25,575 bases of DNA from Merdiplasma sp905207905 (GTDB taxonomy: Bacteria; Bacillota; Clostridia; Lachnospirales; Lachnospiraceae): the NCBI GenBank assembly GCA_902475025.1, contig CABRXX010000034.1:1-25575 (forward strand), read 5' to 3'. The notes below the pieces were generated by a model. That model saw nothing but the letters and a program-made list of their open reading frames with translations. It did not search any database and was not told the DNA's origin. The translations under genes and the position numbers were made by a program. Positions 14,839-23,218 of the stretch are shown here, one piece after another (position 1 is the stretch's first letter; each line of letters opens with the position of its first letter).

Positions 14839-17622
14839 TTATAAAAGATTTTCTCCCCGAATACCACTGAATAATTCCTTTTTCAGCTCCTTTTTTAAAC
14901 TCCGGACCGCAAAAGCGGCAAGAAGCACTGCCACTAAAGCTGCTGCCAGCAAAAACAATCCAATAGGCAGCGGAAGGATCAGATTGCCGAAGATCAGCGT
15001 ACTTCCCCTGTAGATCAGGAACACCAAAAGCCCTGTTCCTGCCGCCGCCATAAGGATGCTGCGAAAAAAAATCCCGCCGCACTGGAATAGAACCATCTTT
15101 TTCATCTGAGCCTTCGTCATGCCCACGGCCTGCAGCACTCCGTATTCCCTGGTGCTTTCCTGGATCCAGCTTTGAATAGAATTAAACAGATTCAAAAGGC
15201 AGATCAGGGAGGTCAGAAGCACAAAACACACTAAAAGCCCATCTGTGATCACCATTACCGCTTGTTCCACATTCTCCAGATATCCTGCCTCCATCAGAGC
15301 AAATCCTCCATCCCCTCCCTTTGAAAGCTGTGTGAGCCGCCGGATCAGATCCGTCTCCTCTCCATTTAAAGAGATCAGCAGATAGGGTGAAACATAAGGA
15401 CGGCCATCCGCCCCTGAAGTTAAGCGGGTGATCTCCTCTCCAGCCTGGGGCCCGGTAATAATCCAGATATAATAATCCCCCATTCCCTTCACATAAGGCT
15501 CCAGCACCTTACTATCTGCCAGGGCTGCTGTGTGAAAGGACTTTTTCACATACTCCTCTTCCTCTTCCGAATAAAAGCTTACCGCAAACTCCTCCCCAGG
15601 CCTTAAACGGGTCATAGGCTCCACATGGTAATACCGATAGCAATCCGGCTCCATCTCTCCTATCCCCACATTGTCTGTAGAAAATTCCCCTTCGTTCAGC
15701 ACCACCGCTGAATTTTCCTTAAGACTTTCCAGGTCGGCTCCTGCTGCCTTTGCAATTTCCTGAAACGTCTCCTGGTCTACCGAAAGGAAATTTACCGTCT
15801 CCTTTTCATCTCTCCACTTTTTCTCAAAGGCTTCTCTGGACAACGTTCCATGGTGATACTCATTGAAGAGCTCATAATTGGCCTGCCAGTATTCTTCACT
15901 GTAGACAGTCCAATCCACCTGACCTGCGAACATACCATCCCGCCATTCCCGAACCGTCTCCACCCCCGGATCCTGCCGGATCTCTTCTTTCAGCGTCTCA
16001 AGCATCCCTTCTGTGTCGGAATCAGGCATATAATACAGCATATAATCGTAGATCTTTGGATTTGCTCCCATTCCGGTATTTCCCATTTTTTTCTCCATTA
16101 CCGTATGAAGGGTTCTGGAGCCGAAGGAAGTCACTGCCAGCAGGATCAGAAAGACCGCTGCTGCTCTGGCAGTCCCCCGCAGCTTTCTCCCCCGACGTTT
16201 CAAAGTATTGCCCGCCACCATCCCCTCTGGCCCCAGAGCTTTTATGGCTCCAAAATTCGTTGGATATCTGCGGTTTTTCGTTCCTTCATTTCCCCGAATA
16301 CTTTCAATGGGACCGATTTTCCCCATCATTCCGGCAGGACGCCAGGCCGAGATCAGCACGGTGACCATACTCAAGGCTCCCACCGCCGTCAGATTTTCCC
16401 AGGAAACCTTCAGGGACACTGCAGCCGTATCCGCCCCAAATCCCAGCCCCATAAACTGAGCGATCAGAGGCCGCACTCCCGTAACTGCTGCCCAGACCAC
16501 CACGATACCGGAAAGGATCCCAAGAGGCAGCGCAAACAGCAGCAGATAAAAAGCCTCATAGAAAATGCTGCTGCGCTTCTGCCGCCCAGTGGCTCCTACA
16601 GAACAGAGCATTCCCAGATATTGGCTTCGTTCCCGAAAGGACATCTGGAACACATTGTCAATGAGTGCTACAGACACTGCCATAATCAGAGCCACGAACA
16701 GAATACTCATATACTTTACCATCCTGTTGATGGTTTCATTGGAAGAATCCCCAGAAAAGCCCAGAAGAAAATCATTAAACTCCAGTTCCCGTCCTTCCAT
16801 CATCTCCCGAAGGGAGACTACATAAGAATCTGTCAGCAGTTTCTGATCAAAGATCATAGACAGATTAAACTCAGGCCTGCCAAGCAGCTGTTCTTCTGTC
16901 AGCGCCGTAAGCGCCGTATATCCCGCTGCCGCCAAATCTTCATAGGCAGGAGTCTTTATGATCCCCACCACCTGGTACGTCTGCTTCTCTCCGGTATATT
17001 CCCGATTCTCCAAAAAACTGTCGTTGCTTCCATAATAAGGGAAATTTTCCGGCACATCCACCGTCTCCCCAGAGGATACCTCTATCTGAAAAAATGGAAA
17101 ATAGGTTTTTCCTCCGTCCTCCTGGATCCCGGTCACAGACCGATGAAAAAATTCTGCTTCCACCGTATCCCCCAGCTTTAGCATGGCGCCATCCTCCAGA
17201 GCGCTTCTGGAGATCACCAGCTCCTGCTCATTTTCCGGGAGCCGCCCTTCCTCCAGGGAAATATTCATCCAGTCAAAACAGTCTCCGGTATAGCCTTTCA
17301 CATTCAGATAGGGACGATCCGGATTCCCGGATTCTAAAAACTCAGTGCAGCCCAAGGCAGCAGAACCGGCCGTCTCCTTCACATAAGAAAGGCTCTTTAG
17401 CTCCTGGTACTGGTTCTTAGAAATGCCGTAGACAGAAGCATGCCATTTTCCATCCTTTCTGGCAGCCACTGTTTCCAGATACTCAATCCCGGTATCCTTT
17501 CCCACAAACACACAAGTCATAAGAAGCACCATCAGCAAAATCCCCACAAAGGTGGTGAGGGTGCGCTTCTTATTTTTTTTCATATATTTCCTGGTAACCT
17601 GAAAAACAATATTTTTTCTCAC
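14839..17622 (-). CDS. ABC transporter permease, FtsX/MacB type
   Basis: This 927-residue permease has an N-terminal helix (about 22-42), a large extracytoplasmic region, three helices with an FtsX core (near the MSFRERSQYLGMLCSVGATG segment), a connecting helix, a second large extracytoplasmic region, and three C-terminal helices with STREYGVLQAVGMTKAQMK. The duplicated coupling segments match type VII (mechanotransmission) transporters, used for antimicrobial peptide resistance, lipoprotein handling or signalling rather than import. The GTG start at 17622 overlaps the ATPase stop codon by four bases (GTGA), so the two are translationally coupled. The large outer loops suggest a peptide or envelope substrate. 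Confidence 0.92.
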   Translation of the reverse strand: MRKNIVFQVTRKYMKKNKKRTLTTFVGILLMVLLMTCVFVGKDTGIEYLETVAARKDGKWHASVYGISKNQYQELKSLSYVKETAGSAALGCTEFLESGNPDRPYLNVKGYTGDCFDWMNISLEEGRLPENEQELVISRSALEDGAMLKLGDTVEAEFFHRSVTGIQEDGGKTYFPFFQIEVSSGETVDVPENFPYYGSNDSFLENREYTGEKQTYQVVGIIKTPAYEDLAAAGYTALTALTEEQLLGRPEFNLSMIFDQKLLTDSYVVSLREMMEGRELEFNDFLLGFSGDSSNETINRMVKYMSILFVALIMAVSVALIDNVFQMSFRERSQYLGMLCSVGATGRQKRSSIFYEAFYLLLFALPLGILSGIVVVWAAVTGVRPLIAQFMGLGFGADTAAVSLKVSWENLTAVGALSMVTVLISAWRPAGMMGKIGPIESIRGNEGTKNRRYPTNFGAIKALGPEGMVAGNTLKRRGRKLRGTARAAAVFLILLAVTSFGSRTLHTVMEKKMGNTGMGANPKIYDYMLYYMPDSDTEGMLETLKEEIRQDPGVETVREWRDGMFAGQVDWTVYSEEYWQANYELFNEYHHGTLSREAFEKKWRDEKETVNFLSVDQETFQEIAKAAGADLESLKENSAVVLNEGEFSTDNVGIGEMEPDCYRYYHVEPMTRLRPGEEFAVSFYSEEEEEYVKKSFHTAALADSKVLEPYVKGMGDYYIWIITGPQAGEEITRLTSGADGRPYVSPYLLISLNGEETDLIRRLTQLSKGGDGGFALMEAGYLENVEQAVMVITDGLLVCFVLLTSLICLLNLFNSIQSWIQESTREYGVLQAVGMTKAQMKKMVLFQCGGIFFRSILMAAAGTGLLVFLIYRGSTLIFGNLILPLPIGLFLLAAALVAVLLAAFAVRSLKKELKKELFSGIRGENLL

Positions 17623-18320
17623 TGTTTTTCACCTCCCAGTATGCGAATTCTCTCATCCCGAAGGATCCTGCCGTCCTCGATCCAGATCATCCGGTCCGCC
17701 TGAAGCGCAATACTCTCATCGTGCGTGATAAGGATCTGGGTCTGGCGCAGTTTTCGATTAGCCCGCTTCATCATCTCAATAATTTCCGCTCCGGTTTTCC
17801 GATCCAGATTCCCCGTTGGTTCATCTGCCAGCAGAATAGCTGGACGATTATATAAGGCTCTTCCGATCGAAACCCGCTGCTGCTGGCCTCCGGAAAGCTG
17901 ACTGGGCAGATTCCTCCTCCGGTTTTCCAGTCCAAGACTTTCCACCACCTGGTCTAACCTCTGAATATCTGGCTTTCTGCCATCTAAAAGATGGGGCAGC
18001 AGAATGTTTTCCTCCACATTCAAAACCGGCAGGAGATTATAGAACTGGTAGATCAAACCGATCTGCCTTCTTCTGAAAATTGCCAGCTTATCCTCGCTTA
18101 AACTGTGAATGTCCGTCCCGCCTATCAGCACCCTGCCGGAGGTAGGCTTATCCACTCCTCCAAGGATGTGAGGCAGGGTGGATTTTCCACTTCCGGAAGG
18201 CCCCACAATGGACACAAACTCTCCTGCCTCCACAGAAAAAGAGACCTGATCCAAAGCCTTCACGCAATTCTCCCCGGATCCGTAGATCTTAGTCAACTGT
18301 TCGCATCTTACTAGTTCCAT
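17619..18320 (-). CDS. ABC transporter ATP-binding protein (MacB/LolD-like)
   Basis: A 233-residue ATPase with Walker A GPSGSGKST (40-48), Q-loop near YQFYNLLP (91-98), signature LSGGQQQR (142-149), Walker B ILLADEPTGNLD (162-173) and H-loop H200. It is the energy subunit for the permease encoded directly downstream. The ATG at 18320 has AGGAGG 8 bases upstream; the frame is open further upstream to about 18557, but that part is not protein-like. It is the first gene of the four-gene operon ATPase, permease, regulator, kinase. Confidence 0.95.
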   Translation of the reverse strand: MELVRCEQLTKIYGSGENCVKALDQVSFSVEAGEFVSIVGPSGSGKSTLPHILGGVDKPTSGRVLIGGTDIHSLSEDKLAIFRRRQIGLIYQFYNLLPVLNVEENILLPHLLDGRKPDIQRLDQVVESLGLENRRRNLPSQLSGGQQQRVSIGRALYNRPAILLADEPTGNLDRKTGAEIIEMMKRANRKLRQTQILITHDESIALQADRMIWIEDGRILRDERIRILGGEKQ

Positions 18321-18463
18321 ATCTGATTCCTCCTGTTTTTGGCCGCCAGTATCCCTTCTCTCCCCTGGGTCTAGTCGCTTCAACCACCTCTTCCCTGTAC
18401 ACCACAGTGCGATCCTGTCAAGCATTTTTGTTTCCCAGGAAGGAATTACTGTGAAATAGAAAT

Positions 18464-18505
18464 GCCCTGAACGCAGGGAGCCTATCCTTTCCCATCGTTC
18501 AGGGC
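18464..18505 (-). terminator. Hairpin between the phospholipase D-like gene and the ABC operon
   Basis: GCCCTGAACG (18464-18473) pairs perfectly with CGTTCAGGGC (18496-18505), 10 bp. On the minus strand it is followed by ATTTCTATTT. It could end the upstream transcript or act as an attenuator in the ABC operon leader, because the candidate -10 lies upstream of it. Confidence 0.4.
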
Positions 18506-18534
18506 TTCCATCCGCTGCTCTTTCCTTTACTATT

Positions 18535-18589
18535 ACTATACAGAAAGAATCTGACACGGAAGTGAATTTTTCAGTGACATTTTTGTCAC
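18535..18589 (-). promoter_or_regulatory. Promoter region of the ABC operon with a BceR-like box
   Basis: The dyad GTGACATTTTTGTCAC (18574-18589) fits the TNACA-N4-TGTNA pattern described for BceR-type response regulators. On the minus strand a -10-like TATAGT (18535-18540) lies about 40 bases downstream. The layout suggests that the response regulator encoded in the same operon activates it. Confidence 0.5.
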
Positions 18590-18615
18590 AAGTTTACCAT
18601 CAGTATACACTGCTA

Positions 18616-20043
18616 TTACATAAGATACCGGAACAGAGCATCAAAGGGACGCAGCAGTTTCACTCTCCATTTCCGCTGGCCTATGAGCTTCTGAGGTGTC
18701 TGCCCCTCCTTCAGATCATAATTATCCCGATCCGCCACAATGAGAGCCTCCTTTTCATAAGCCTCCATCTCCTGTCTCAGCCACTGATTCAACGGCTTAC
18801 TGTCGATCACCAGCATGATCTCTGTATCCAGATAAGCGCTTCGCATATCCCAGTTAAAGGAGCCCACAGCGGAAAGCCGGTCTCCCACGGTCATACATTT
18901 CCCATGGTAGGATACGCCGCTGTCATATTCCATAACCTTCACACCAGTTCCAAGAATCCGTTCCTTATGGACCTGATAATCCACTGCTCCGAAAGGATTT
19001 CCATTGTTTGCCACTGAATTGGTCATCATATGCACCGGCTCCGCCTTTTGGCATACCTCCTCCAGCCGTTCGAACATATACTCACTGCAGAGGATATAAG
19101 GCGTATGGAAATATACTTCTCCCTCCCCCTGCTTCATCAATTCTGTAAGCTGATAAAACAACACCGGTTCTTTTACCTTGGGTTCTATGGGATTGGAGAG
19201 CAGACGAATCTGGTTGGTTTCCACAGTCTTTTCCAGATAATCGGTCTCTTCCAGCCACTGAGGATGTTCCCGCTGAACCTTCTGGTACAGTTGCCCCAGC
19301 TCATTTCTCCGCTGCTCCACCACCTGTTCCTTCCCCTTTGAAACTTGATCCATCACCACTTTGCAGCAAGGCTGTTCCCATATCCTGTGGAAATAATCCA
19401 GTACATCTTTCAAAGAAGAGGTCTCTTCCTTCCCGGTATTGTACACCAGCACATCCCAATCATAGTTTATATAGTCTGTATCGGAACCAAGGAAGAAATC
19501 ATACGTATTGCGCCCTCCGATAATATAAGCCCGATCATCTGCGATCAGATATTTATCATGGAGCCTTGCCATCAGCTCCCAGGGTCTTAAAAGATTAATG
19601 GGGTTATAAACCTTAAAGGTAAAATGCTCAGATGATGCTGCTGCACGAAAATAATCATTTCCGCTGCAATGGATAAAATAAGAAAATCCATCTATGAGAA
19701 CCTGTACTTCCACCCCCCGGTCTGCCGCATCCAGCAAAGCCCCCAGCATCAGCTTACCGCTGTTGTCTGATTTAAAATCAAAGGTGGACAAAATAATGCG
19801 CTCCTTGGCATTGGCAATCAGCCGCAGCCGTTCCTCCAGCGCTTCCTGATTACCCGGAAGCATGGCCGCCCGATCCTGGCCGACTGTACTGCTGTAATAA
19901 TCCTGAGGGTTAAATGCCTCCTGAGTCTTTGGAAGAACACCTCCCTGCTTTTTATAGGGAAGGCACACTGCAAGCAGATACACCACAACCACAATCAAAA
20001 CAACTATCAGAATCAACAATTTTCTACTGATCTTTAGTCTCAT
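18616..20043 (-). CDS. Phospholipase D family protein (cardiolipin synthase-like)
   Basis: This 475-residue protein has an N-terminal membrane helix (8-28) and two HKD motifs. The first is H162-x-K164-x4-D169 followed by GGRN (176-179); the second is H380-x-K382 with D388 followed by GSFN (394-397). The second has one extra residue between K and D. Both halves are needed for the phosphohistidine mechanism. The domain order resembles bacterial cardiolipin synthases and related secreted PLD-like proteins, so phospholipid transfer at the membrane is likely. The start has AAGGAGAG. It is monocistronic, in the same direction as the ABC operon. Confidence 0.88.
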   Translation of the reverse strand: MRLKISRKLLILIVVLIVVVVYLLAVCLPYKKQGGVLPKTQEAFNPQDYYSSTVGQDRAAMLPGNQEALEERLRLIANAKERIILSTFDFKSDNSGKLMLGALLDAADRGVEVQVLIDGFSYFIHCSGNDYFRAAASSEHFTFKVYNPINLLRPWELMARLHDKYLIADDRAYIIGGRNTYDFFLGSDTDYINYDWDVLVYNTGKEETSSLKDVLDYFHRIWEQPCCKVVMDQVSKGKEQVVEQRRNELGQLYQKVQREHPQWLEETDYLEKTVETNQIRLLSNPIEPKVKEPVLFYQLTELMKQGEGEVYFHTPYILCSEYMFERLEEVCQKAEPVHMMTNSVANNGNPFGAVDYQVHKERILGTGVKVMEYDSGVSYHGKCMTVGDRLSAVGSFNWDMRSAYLDTEIMLVIDSKPLNQWLRQEMEAYEKEALIVADRDNYDLKEGQTPQKLIGQRKWRVKLLRPFDALFRYLM

Positions 20044-20187
20044 AATCTCTCCTTATGCCAGCATCGTATTCTCTGACATATTCCTTTCTCAAGCCCTATT
20101 CTATCACGAAAATTGCTGATTTTTTCAACTTTATATAATTTTCATACTTTTCACAATATTTCTATAACTCTTTTCAACCTTGCAAAC

Positions 20188-20541
20188 TTATAATTTTTCG
20201 CTCCACTCCTTCTCTTTAAAACCAACCAACACAAAATCATCCCCGATCACCAAGGGCCGTTTCACCAGCATACCATCTGTGGCCAAAAGCTCATACTGAG
20301 CCTCCTCACTCATCTGCGGAAGTCTCTCCTTCAGCTGCAGCTCCCGGTAAAGCATTCCGCTGGTATTGAAAAATTTTTTCAGCTCCAGTCCGCTTTTTTC
20401 ATGCCACAGCTTCAGTTCCTCTACCGTAGGATTCTCCTCTTTAATGTGACGGTCTGTAAACTCCACCCCCTTCTCTGTCAGCCATTTTTTCGCTTTCTGA
20501 CAGGTGGTGCACTTGGGATACTCTACAAATAATACCTTCAT
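20188..20541 (-). CDS. ArsC/Spx family protein (thioredoxin fold)
   Basis: This 117-residue protein starts MKVLFVEYPKCTTCQKAKKWL, with the CxxC (C11, C14) of the ArsC/Spx/YffB family, then HIKEENPTVEELKLW, FNTSG and the conserved KRPLVI. It lacks the features that define true Spx (the RPI-containing RNA polymerase contact is not obvious) and is closer to the YffB-like group, annotated as arsenate reductase-like. No ars genes are nearby, so a role in arsenic resistance is unlikely. AAAGGAGGATG provides an excellent ribosome binding site. Confidence 0.88.
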   Translation of the reverse strand: MKVLFVEYPKCTTCQKAKKWLTEKGVEFTDRHIKEENPTVEELKLWHEKSGLELKKFFNTSGMLYRELQLKERLPQMSEEAQYELLATDGMLVKRPLVIGDDFVLVGFKEKEWSEKL

Positions 20542-20689
20542 TTTCTCATCCTCCTTTATCTATTACTTTCTGTTTTATTTGCTTTTTCTGTTCTGCCTGT
20601 TTCTTATCTACTGCTTTTACTTCCATATTTTACTGTTCTTCCGACTTCTGCCGGCAGTGCGCCAACTGGCAAACATCTCGCTTTTCTAT

Positions 20690-21358
20690 TTAAAATGTCC
20701 CGGCAGATACGCACAGATCTGCCAGACAACAACGGTCGCAGTAAGGTTTTGTCCTGGCAGTGCATACCTCCCGTCCATGATACACCAGCCGATGGCAGAA
20801 ATCACTGCCCTCCTCTGGAGGAATGATCTTCCACAAAGCCATCTCCACCTTTTTGGGATCCTTCTCCCCATCTACCAGGCCGATCCGATTGGTCAGCCGG
20901 ATGCAATGGGTATCTGTCACAATGGCAGGTTTTCCAAATACATCCCCCATAATCAGGTTGGCGCTTTTGCGACCCACGCCCGGCAGCTTCAAAAGAGCAT
21001 CGAAATCCTCCGGCACCTTTCCTCCATACTCCTCCTTCAGCATCCGCATACAAGCGCTGATATCTCTGGCCTTGCTCCTTCCCAGCCCGCAGGGCCTCAC
21101 GATTTCTTCAATCGCCTCTGGAGATGCCTCTGCCAATGCCTCCACGCTGGGATATTTGGCAAACAGTTCCTCCACAATCACGTTCACCCTGGCATCTGTA
21201 CACTGCGCTGCCAGGCGCACACTCACCAAAAGTTTCCATGCCTGGTCATAATCCAGGGTACATCCAGCATCCGGATACTCCTGCTTCAGCCGCGCAATTA
21301 CCTCCAGAGCCAATGCTGATTTCTCTTCGTTTTTTTTATCCTTTGTATTTTTCGGCAT
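20690..21358 (-). CDS. nth: Endonuclease III
   Basis: This 222-residue bifunctional DNA glycosylase/AP lyase removes oxidised pyrimidines. The helix-hairpin-helix LPGVGRKSANLI carries the catalytic lysine K131, and VTDTHCIRL carries the aspartate D149. The [4Fe-4S] ligands are C199, C207, C210 and C216; the first spacing is seven residues, where six is usual. The N-terminal 14 residues are charged and poorly conserved. The start at 21358 follows GGGAAGAAAAG. A promoter is visible at 21475-21503. No operon partner is needed. Confidence 0.95.
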   Translation of the reverse strand: MPKNTKDKKNEEKSALALEVIARLKQEYPDAGCTLDYDQAWKLLVSVRLAAQCTDARVNVIVEELFAKYPSVEALAEASPEAIEEIVRPCGLGRSKARDISACMRMLKEEYGGKVPEDFDALLKLPGVGRKSANLIMGDVFGKPAIVTDTHCIRLTNRIGLVDGEKDPKKVEMALWKIIPPEEGSDFCHRLVYHGREVCTARTKPYCDRCCLADLCVSAGTF

Positions 21359-21474
21359 TCTTTTCTTCCCGCTTTCTCTAGATCCTTATACTTTTTTCTA
21401 TCCCTGTACCTTCCCGATTCTAAAACCTCCCGGCTTTGTTGTCTGCTTCCAACACATGTCCGTACTCTGAAATT

Positions 21475-21503
21475 ATTATAGCCTGTGATCAAGAAAAACA
21501 CAA
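21475..21503 (-). promoter_or_regulatory. Promoter of nth
   Basis: On the minus strand TTGTGT (21498-21503), 17 bases, then TATAAT (21475-21480). The transcript would have a leader of about 110 bases. Confidence 0.45.
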
Positions 21504-21532
21504 CCGAAAAACATTTCAGAAAAAATCCCTGA

Positions 21533-22234
21533 TCAATGCTTTATAAATGCCTCAAATCCAGCCTCATGAAGGCGCTTTACCAACTCCTCCGCATTGGATT
21601 TTTGAGAAAATGCCCCGGCCTGCACAAAGTATATTTTCTCCGGATTCTCCCCTTGTTCCAGGGCTTCCTTCACCTCCCGCCGAAAACCATTCATGGAGAG
21701 CCCCATTCTGGACCATACATGGGTGGGATCCACATGTCCCGAAGATTCTCCTGCGATTCTTCCCTCGTCGTGGCTGGAAATCAAATACAGGCCGGAATCC
21801 AGCTTCTTCATAGGATCCCAGCCTCTTTCCCTGCAAATTTTTGTACACAGTTCTACTGCTCCCCGATACCCTCTCAGAATATCCTCTTTAAATTTCTTCT
21901 CGTCTAAAACCTCATACTTTGCCCCATCAGTATACCGCATAGCGTTGGTTTCGCAGATCTCAAAGGTGATCAGATGCCTGTTTCCATATCCCGCATCTGC
22001 CCAGCTTCGGTATGGCTCCGGCAAGGTATACAAAACCTTCCCTTCTTTCTCGCAGTCCACAATATAATGGACGCACTCGGAGACAGAGGGCTGATTCCAG
22101 TAATCCGCCACTGCTTTTGCATTTCCCTGCGGCGTGCCGATGCTGTGAACCTGGATACCTCTTTTTTCTCCAGGAATCGCCTGCTGATAGCAGCGATTCT
22201 TCGTCAAAAAATACGTTTCTATTTTTAATGCCAT
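21533..22234 (-). CDS. N-acetylmuramoyl-L-alanine amidase with C-terminal SPOR domain
   Basis: A 233-residue protein. Residues 15-190 form an amidase_2 (PGRP-like) domain with zinc ligand H30 in VHSIGTPQGNA, the middle HYIVD and HLITFEICE segments, and SSHDEGRIAGESSGHVDPTHVW near the end. The last 35 residues are a SPOR fold (YFVQAGAFSQKSNAEELVKR...), which binds denuded peptidoglycan glycan strands. There is no signal peptide, as in phage endolysins and spore or mother-cell lytic enzymes, so export or release is by another route. GGAG lies 7 bases before the start. No phage genes surround it. Confidence 0.9.
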   Translation of the reverse strand: MALKIETYFLTKNRCYQQAIPGEKRGIQVHSIGTPQGNAKAVADYWNQPSVSECVHYIVDCEKEGKVLYTLPEPYRSWADAGYGNRHLITFEICETNAMRYTDGAKYEVLDEKKFKEDILRGYRGAVELCTKICRERGWDPMKKLDSGLYLISSHDEGRIAGESSGHVDPTHVWSRMGLSMNGFRREVKEALEQGENPEKIYFVQAGAFSQKSNAEELVKRLHEAGFEAFIKH

Positions 22235-22286
22235 AATGTACTCCTTTTCTCTCTTTTTCTACAAATTATGCAGATGGAAAAAAAGA

Positions 22287-22316
22287 GTTCAGGACATACG
22301 ATCAGAAAGTCCGAAC
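22287..22316 (-). terminator. Terminator after the HPr gene
   Basis: On the minus strand GTTCGGAC pairs with GTCCTGAAC (one bulge), followed directly by TCTTTTTTTCC. It starts 5 bases after the HPr stop codon. Confidence 0.8.
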
Positions 22317-22320
22317 GTAT

Positions 22321-22578
22321 TTACAGATTTTTTTCAAAAAATTCTTTCATAGTTTCCAGCGCCAGTTCCTCATCCGGGCCTTCCAGGATCACTTCCACCA
22401 CATCCCCGCATTTGACTCCAAGACTCATCAATGCCATCAGCCGATCCGCCCCAGCAGAGCATTCCCCCTTTGCCACCTGGATCCTGCTCTCAAACTTCTT
22501 TGCCTCTTTCACCAAAAGTCCAGCCGGACGGGCGTGAAGTCCTATTGCATCGGTTATCACATACTGAAACTTTTTCAT
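22321..22578 (-). CDS. HPr-like phosphocarrier protein lacking Ser46
   Basis: This 85-residue HPr fold has the phosphorylatable H15 in GLHARPAG and the conserved MSLG after the second helix. At the position of the regulatory Ser46 (usually KSIMG) the sequence is ADRLMAL, giving Arg46, so HPr kinase should not regulate it. It may be a secondary HPr serving a special phosphotransfer system rather than the global PTS one. AGGAGG lies 6 bases before the ATG; an open frame upstream to 22617 is not coding. The leader upstream is long and can fold. Confidence 0.93.
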   Translation of the reverse strand: MKKFQYVITDAIGLHARPAGLLVKEAKKFESRIQVAKGECSAGADRLMALMSLGVKCGDVVEVILEGPDEELALETMKEFFEKNL

Positions 22579-22783
22579 AATTGTCCTCCTGCATCCTCCG
22601 TGTAAAAGAACCCTCACGCCTTATGCACGGATTCTCTTTTTTCGTAATATGGTATCCTTTGGTCCCTCTGGCTGCTTTCTTCCAGCCTATCCCATTTTCC
22701 CGGCGCTTCCCTGCTCCACTTTGACAAGTCCGGGCGCTTAGATACTATTCTTCTCCTAAACAGTATCTGTCTTTTTACAAAAA
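22579..22783 (-). promoter_or_regulatory. Long leader upstream of the HPr gene
   Basis: No gene is seen. On the minus strand a TATAAT (22783-22788) would give a leader of about 200 bases. It could fold through AGATACT and AGTATCT (about 22739-22767), a CCCGG/CCGGG stem enclosing ACTTGTCAAAGT, and GGCT/AGCC. No known riboswitch is recognised. Confidence 0.3.
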
Positions 22784-22867
22784 TTATACTCTTTTCTCAT
22801 ACTTCTGATAAGCCCTGAATTTCTCTTTTCTACGCTTTTTTATTTGTTCCGGTGATTTATTCTGCAT
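22784..22867 (-). CDS. Possible 27-residue basic peptide
   Basis: The ORF starts MQNKSPEQIKKRRKEKFRAY and ends KYEKRV. The frame stays open and protein-like for about 20 codons upstream (ETNLHFQNNFGLLHDRYL) but has no ATG there, so it may be a fragment of a longer decayed gene. It has no clear ribosome binding site, and its stop codon overlaps the candidate HPr promoter. Confidence 0.2.
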   Translation of the reverse strand: MQNKSPEQIKKRRKEKFRAYQKYEKRV

Positions 22868-23041
22868 GAGATATCTGTCATGTAAAAGACCAAAATTGTT
22901 CTGAAAATGCAGATTCGTTTCCCGCTTTTCTTACTCTTCCGTTTCTCTTAACCTCCATTTATTTTCCCTTATCCAAAAAGGTATTGAAAAAAATCTAAAA
23001 AATGATTTCAGGATGATTATTGGAACAGAATTATTAAATTT

Positions 23042-23155
23042 TTATACGCTCTTCCCTTTCTCTTCAGCTTCCATTAAAATAAGAATCATCAGAAAGATTA
23101 CCGAACTTACCGTGATGCATAAATAAATGGTATCAATCAGAGTCCCCGCATACAT
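23042..23155 (-). CDS. Small membrane protein of 37 residues
   Basis: The sequence is MYAGTLIDTIYLCITVSSVI followed by FLMILILMEAEEKGKSV. Nearly the whole peptide is one membrane helix with a charged C-terminal tail, a classic small membrane protein layout. GGGGAG lies 9 bases upstream of the ATG. It is divergent from the glycosyltransferase gene, and the two starts are only 63 bases apart. No homologue is recalled. It could be a regulator of a membrane partner or a hydrophobic toxin-like peptide. Confidence 0.45.
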   Translation of the reverse strand: MYAGTLIDTIYLCITVSSVIFLMILILMEAEEKGKSV

Positions 23156-23218
23156 TTGCCAAATCTCCCCACAAGTGCGGCTGCTTGGCTCATTGTCCGC
23201 GGAAATAAAGGAGTATCT

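Noticed and set aside
15850..17181. 443-codon plus-strand ORF
   Set aside because: It lies antisense to the FtsX permease, has unnatural composition (rich in H, P, R) and no recognisable domain.
14839..18320. Classification as a true BceAB transporter
   Set aside because: The permease is longer, with two large outer regions and the FtsX/MacB arrangement, rather than the ten-helix BceB form; only the DNA box resembles the Bce system.
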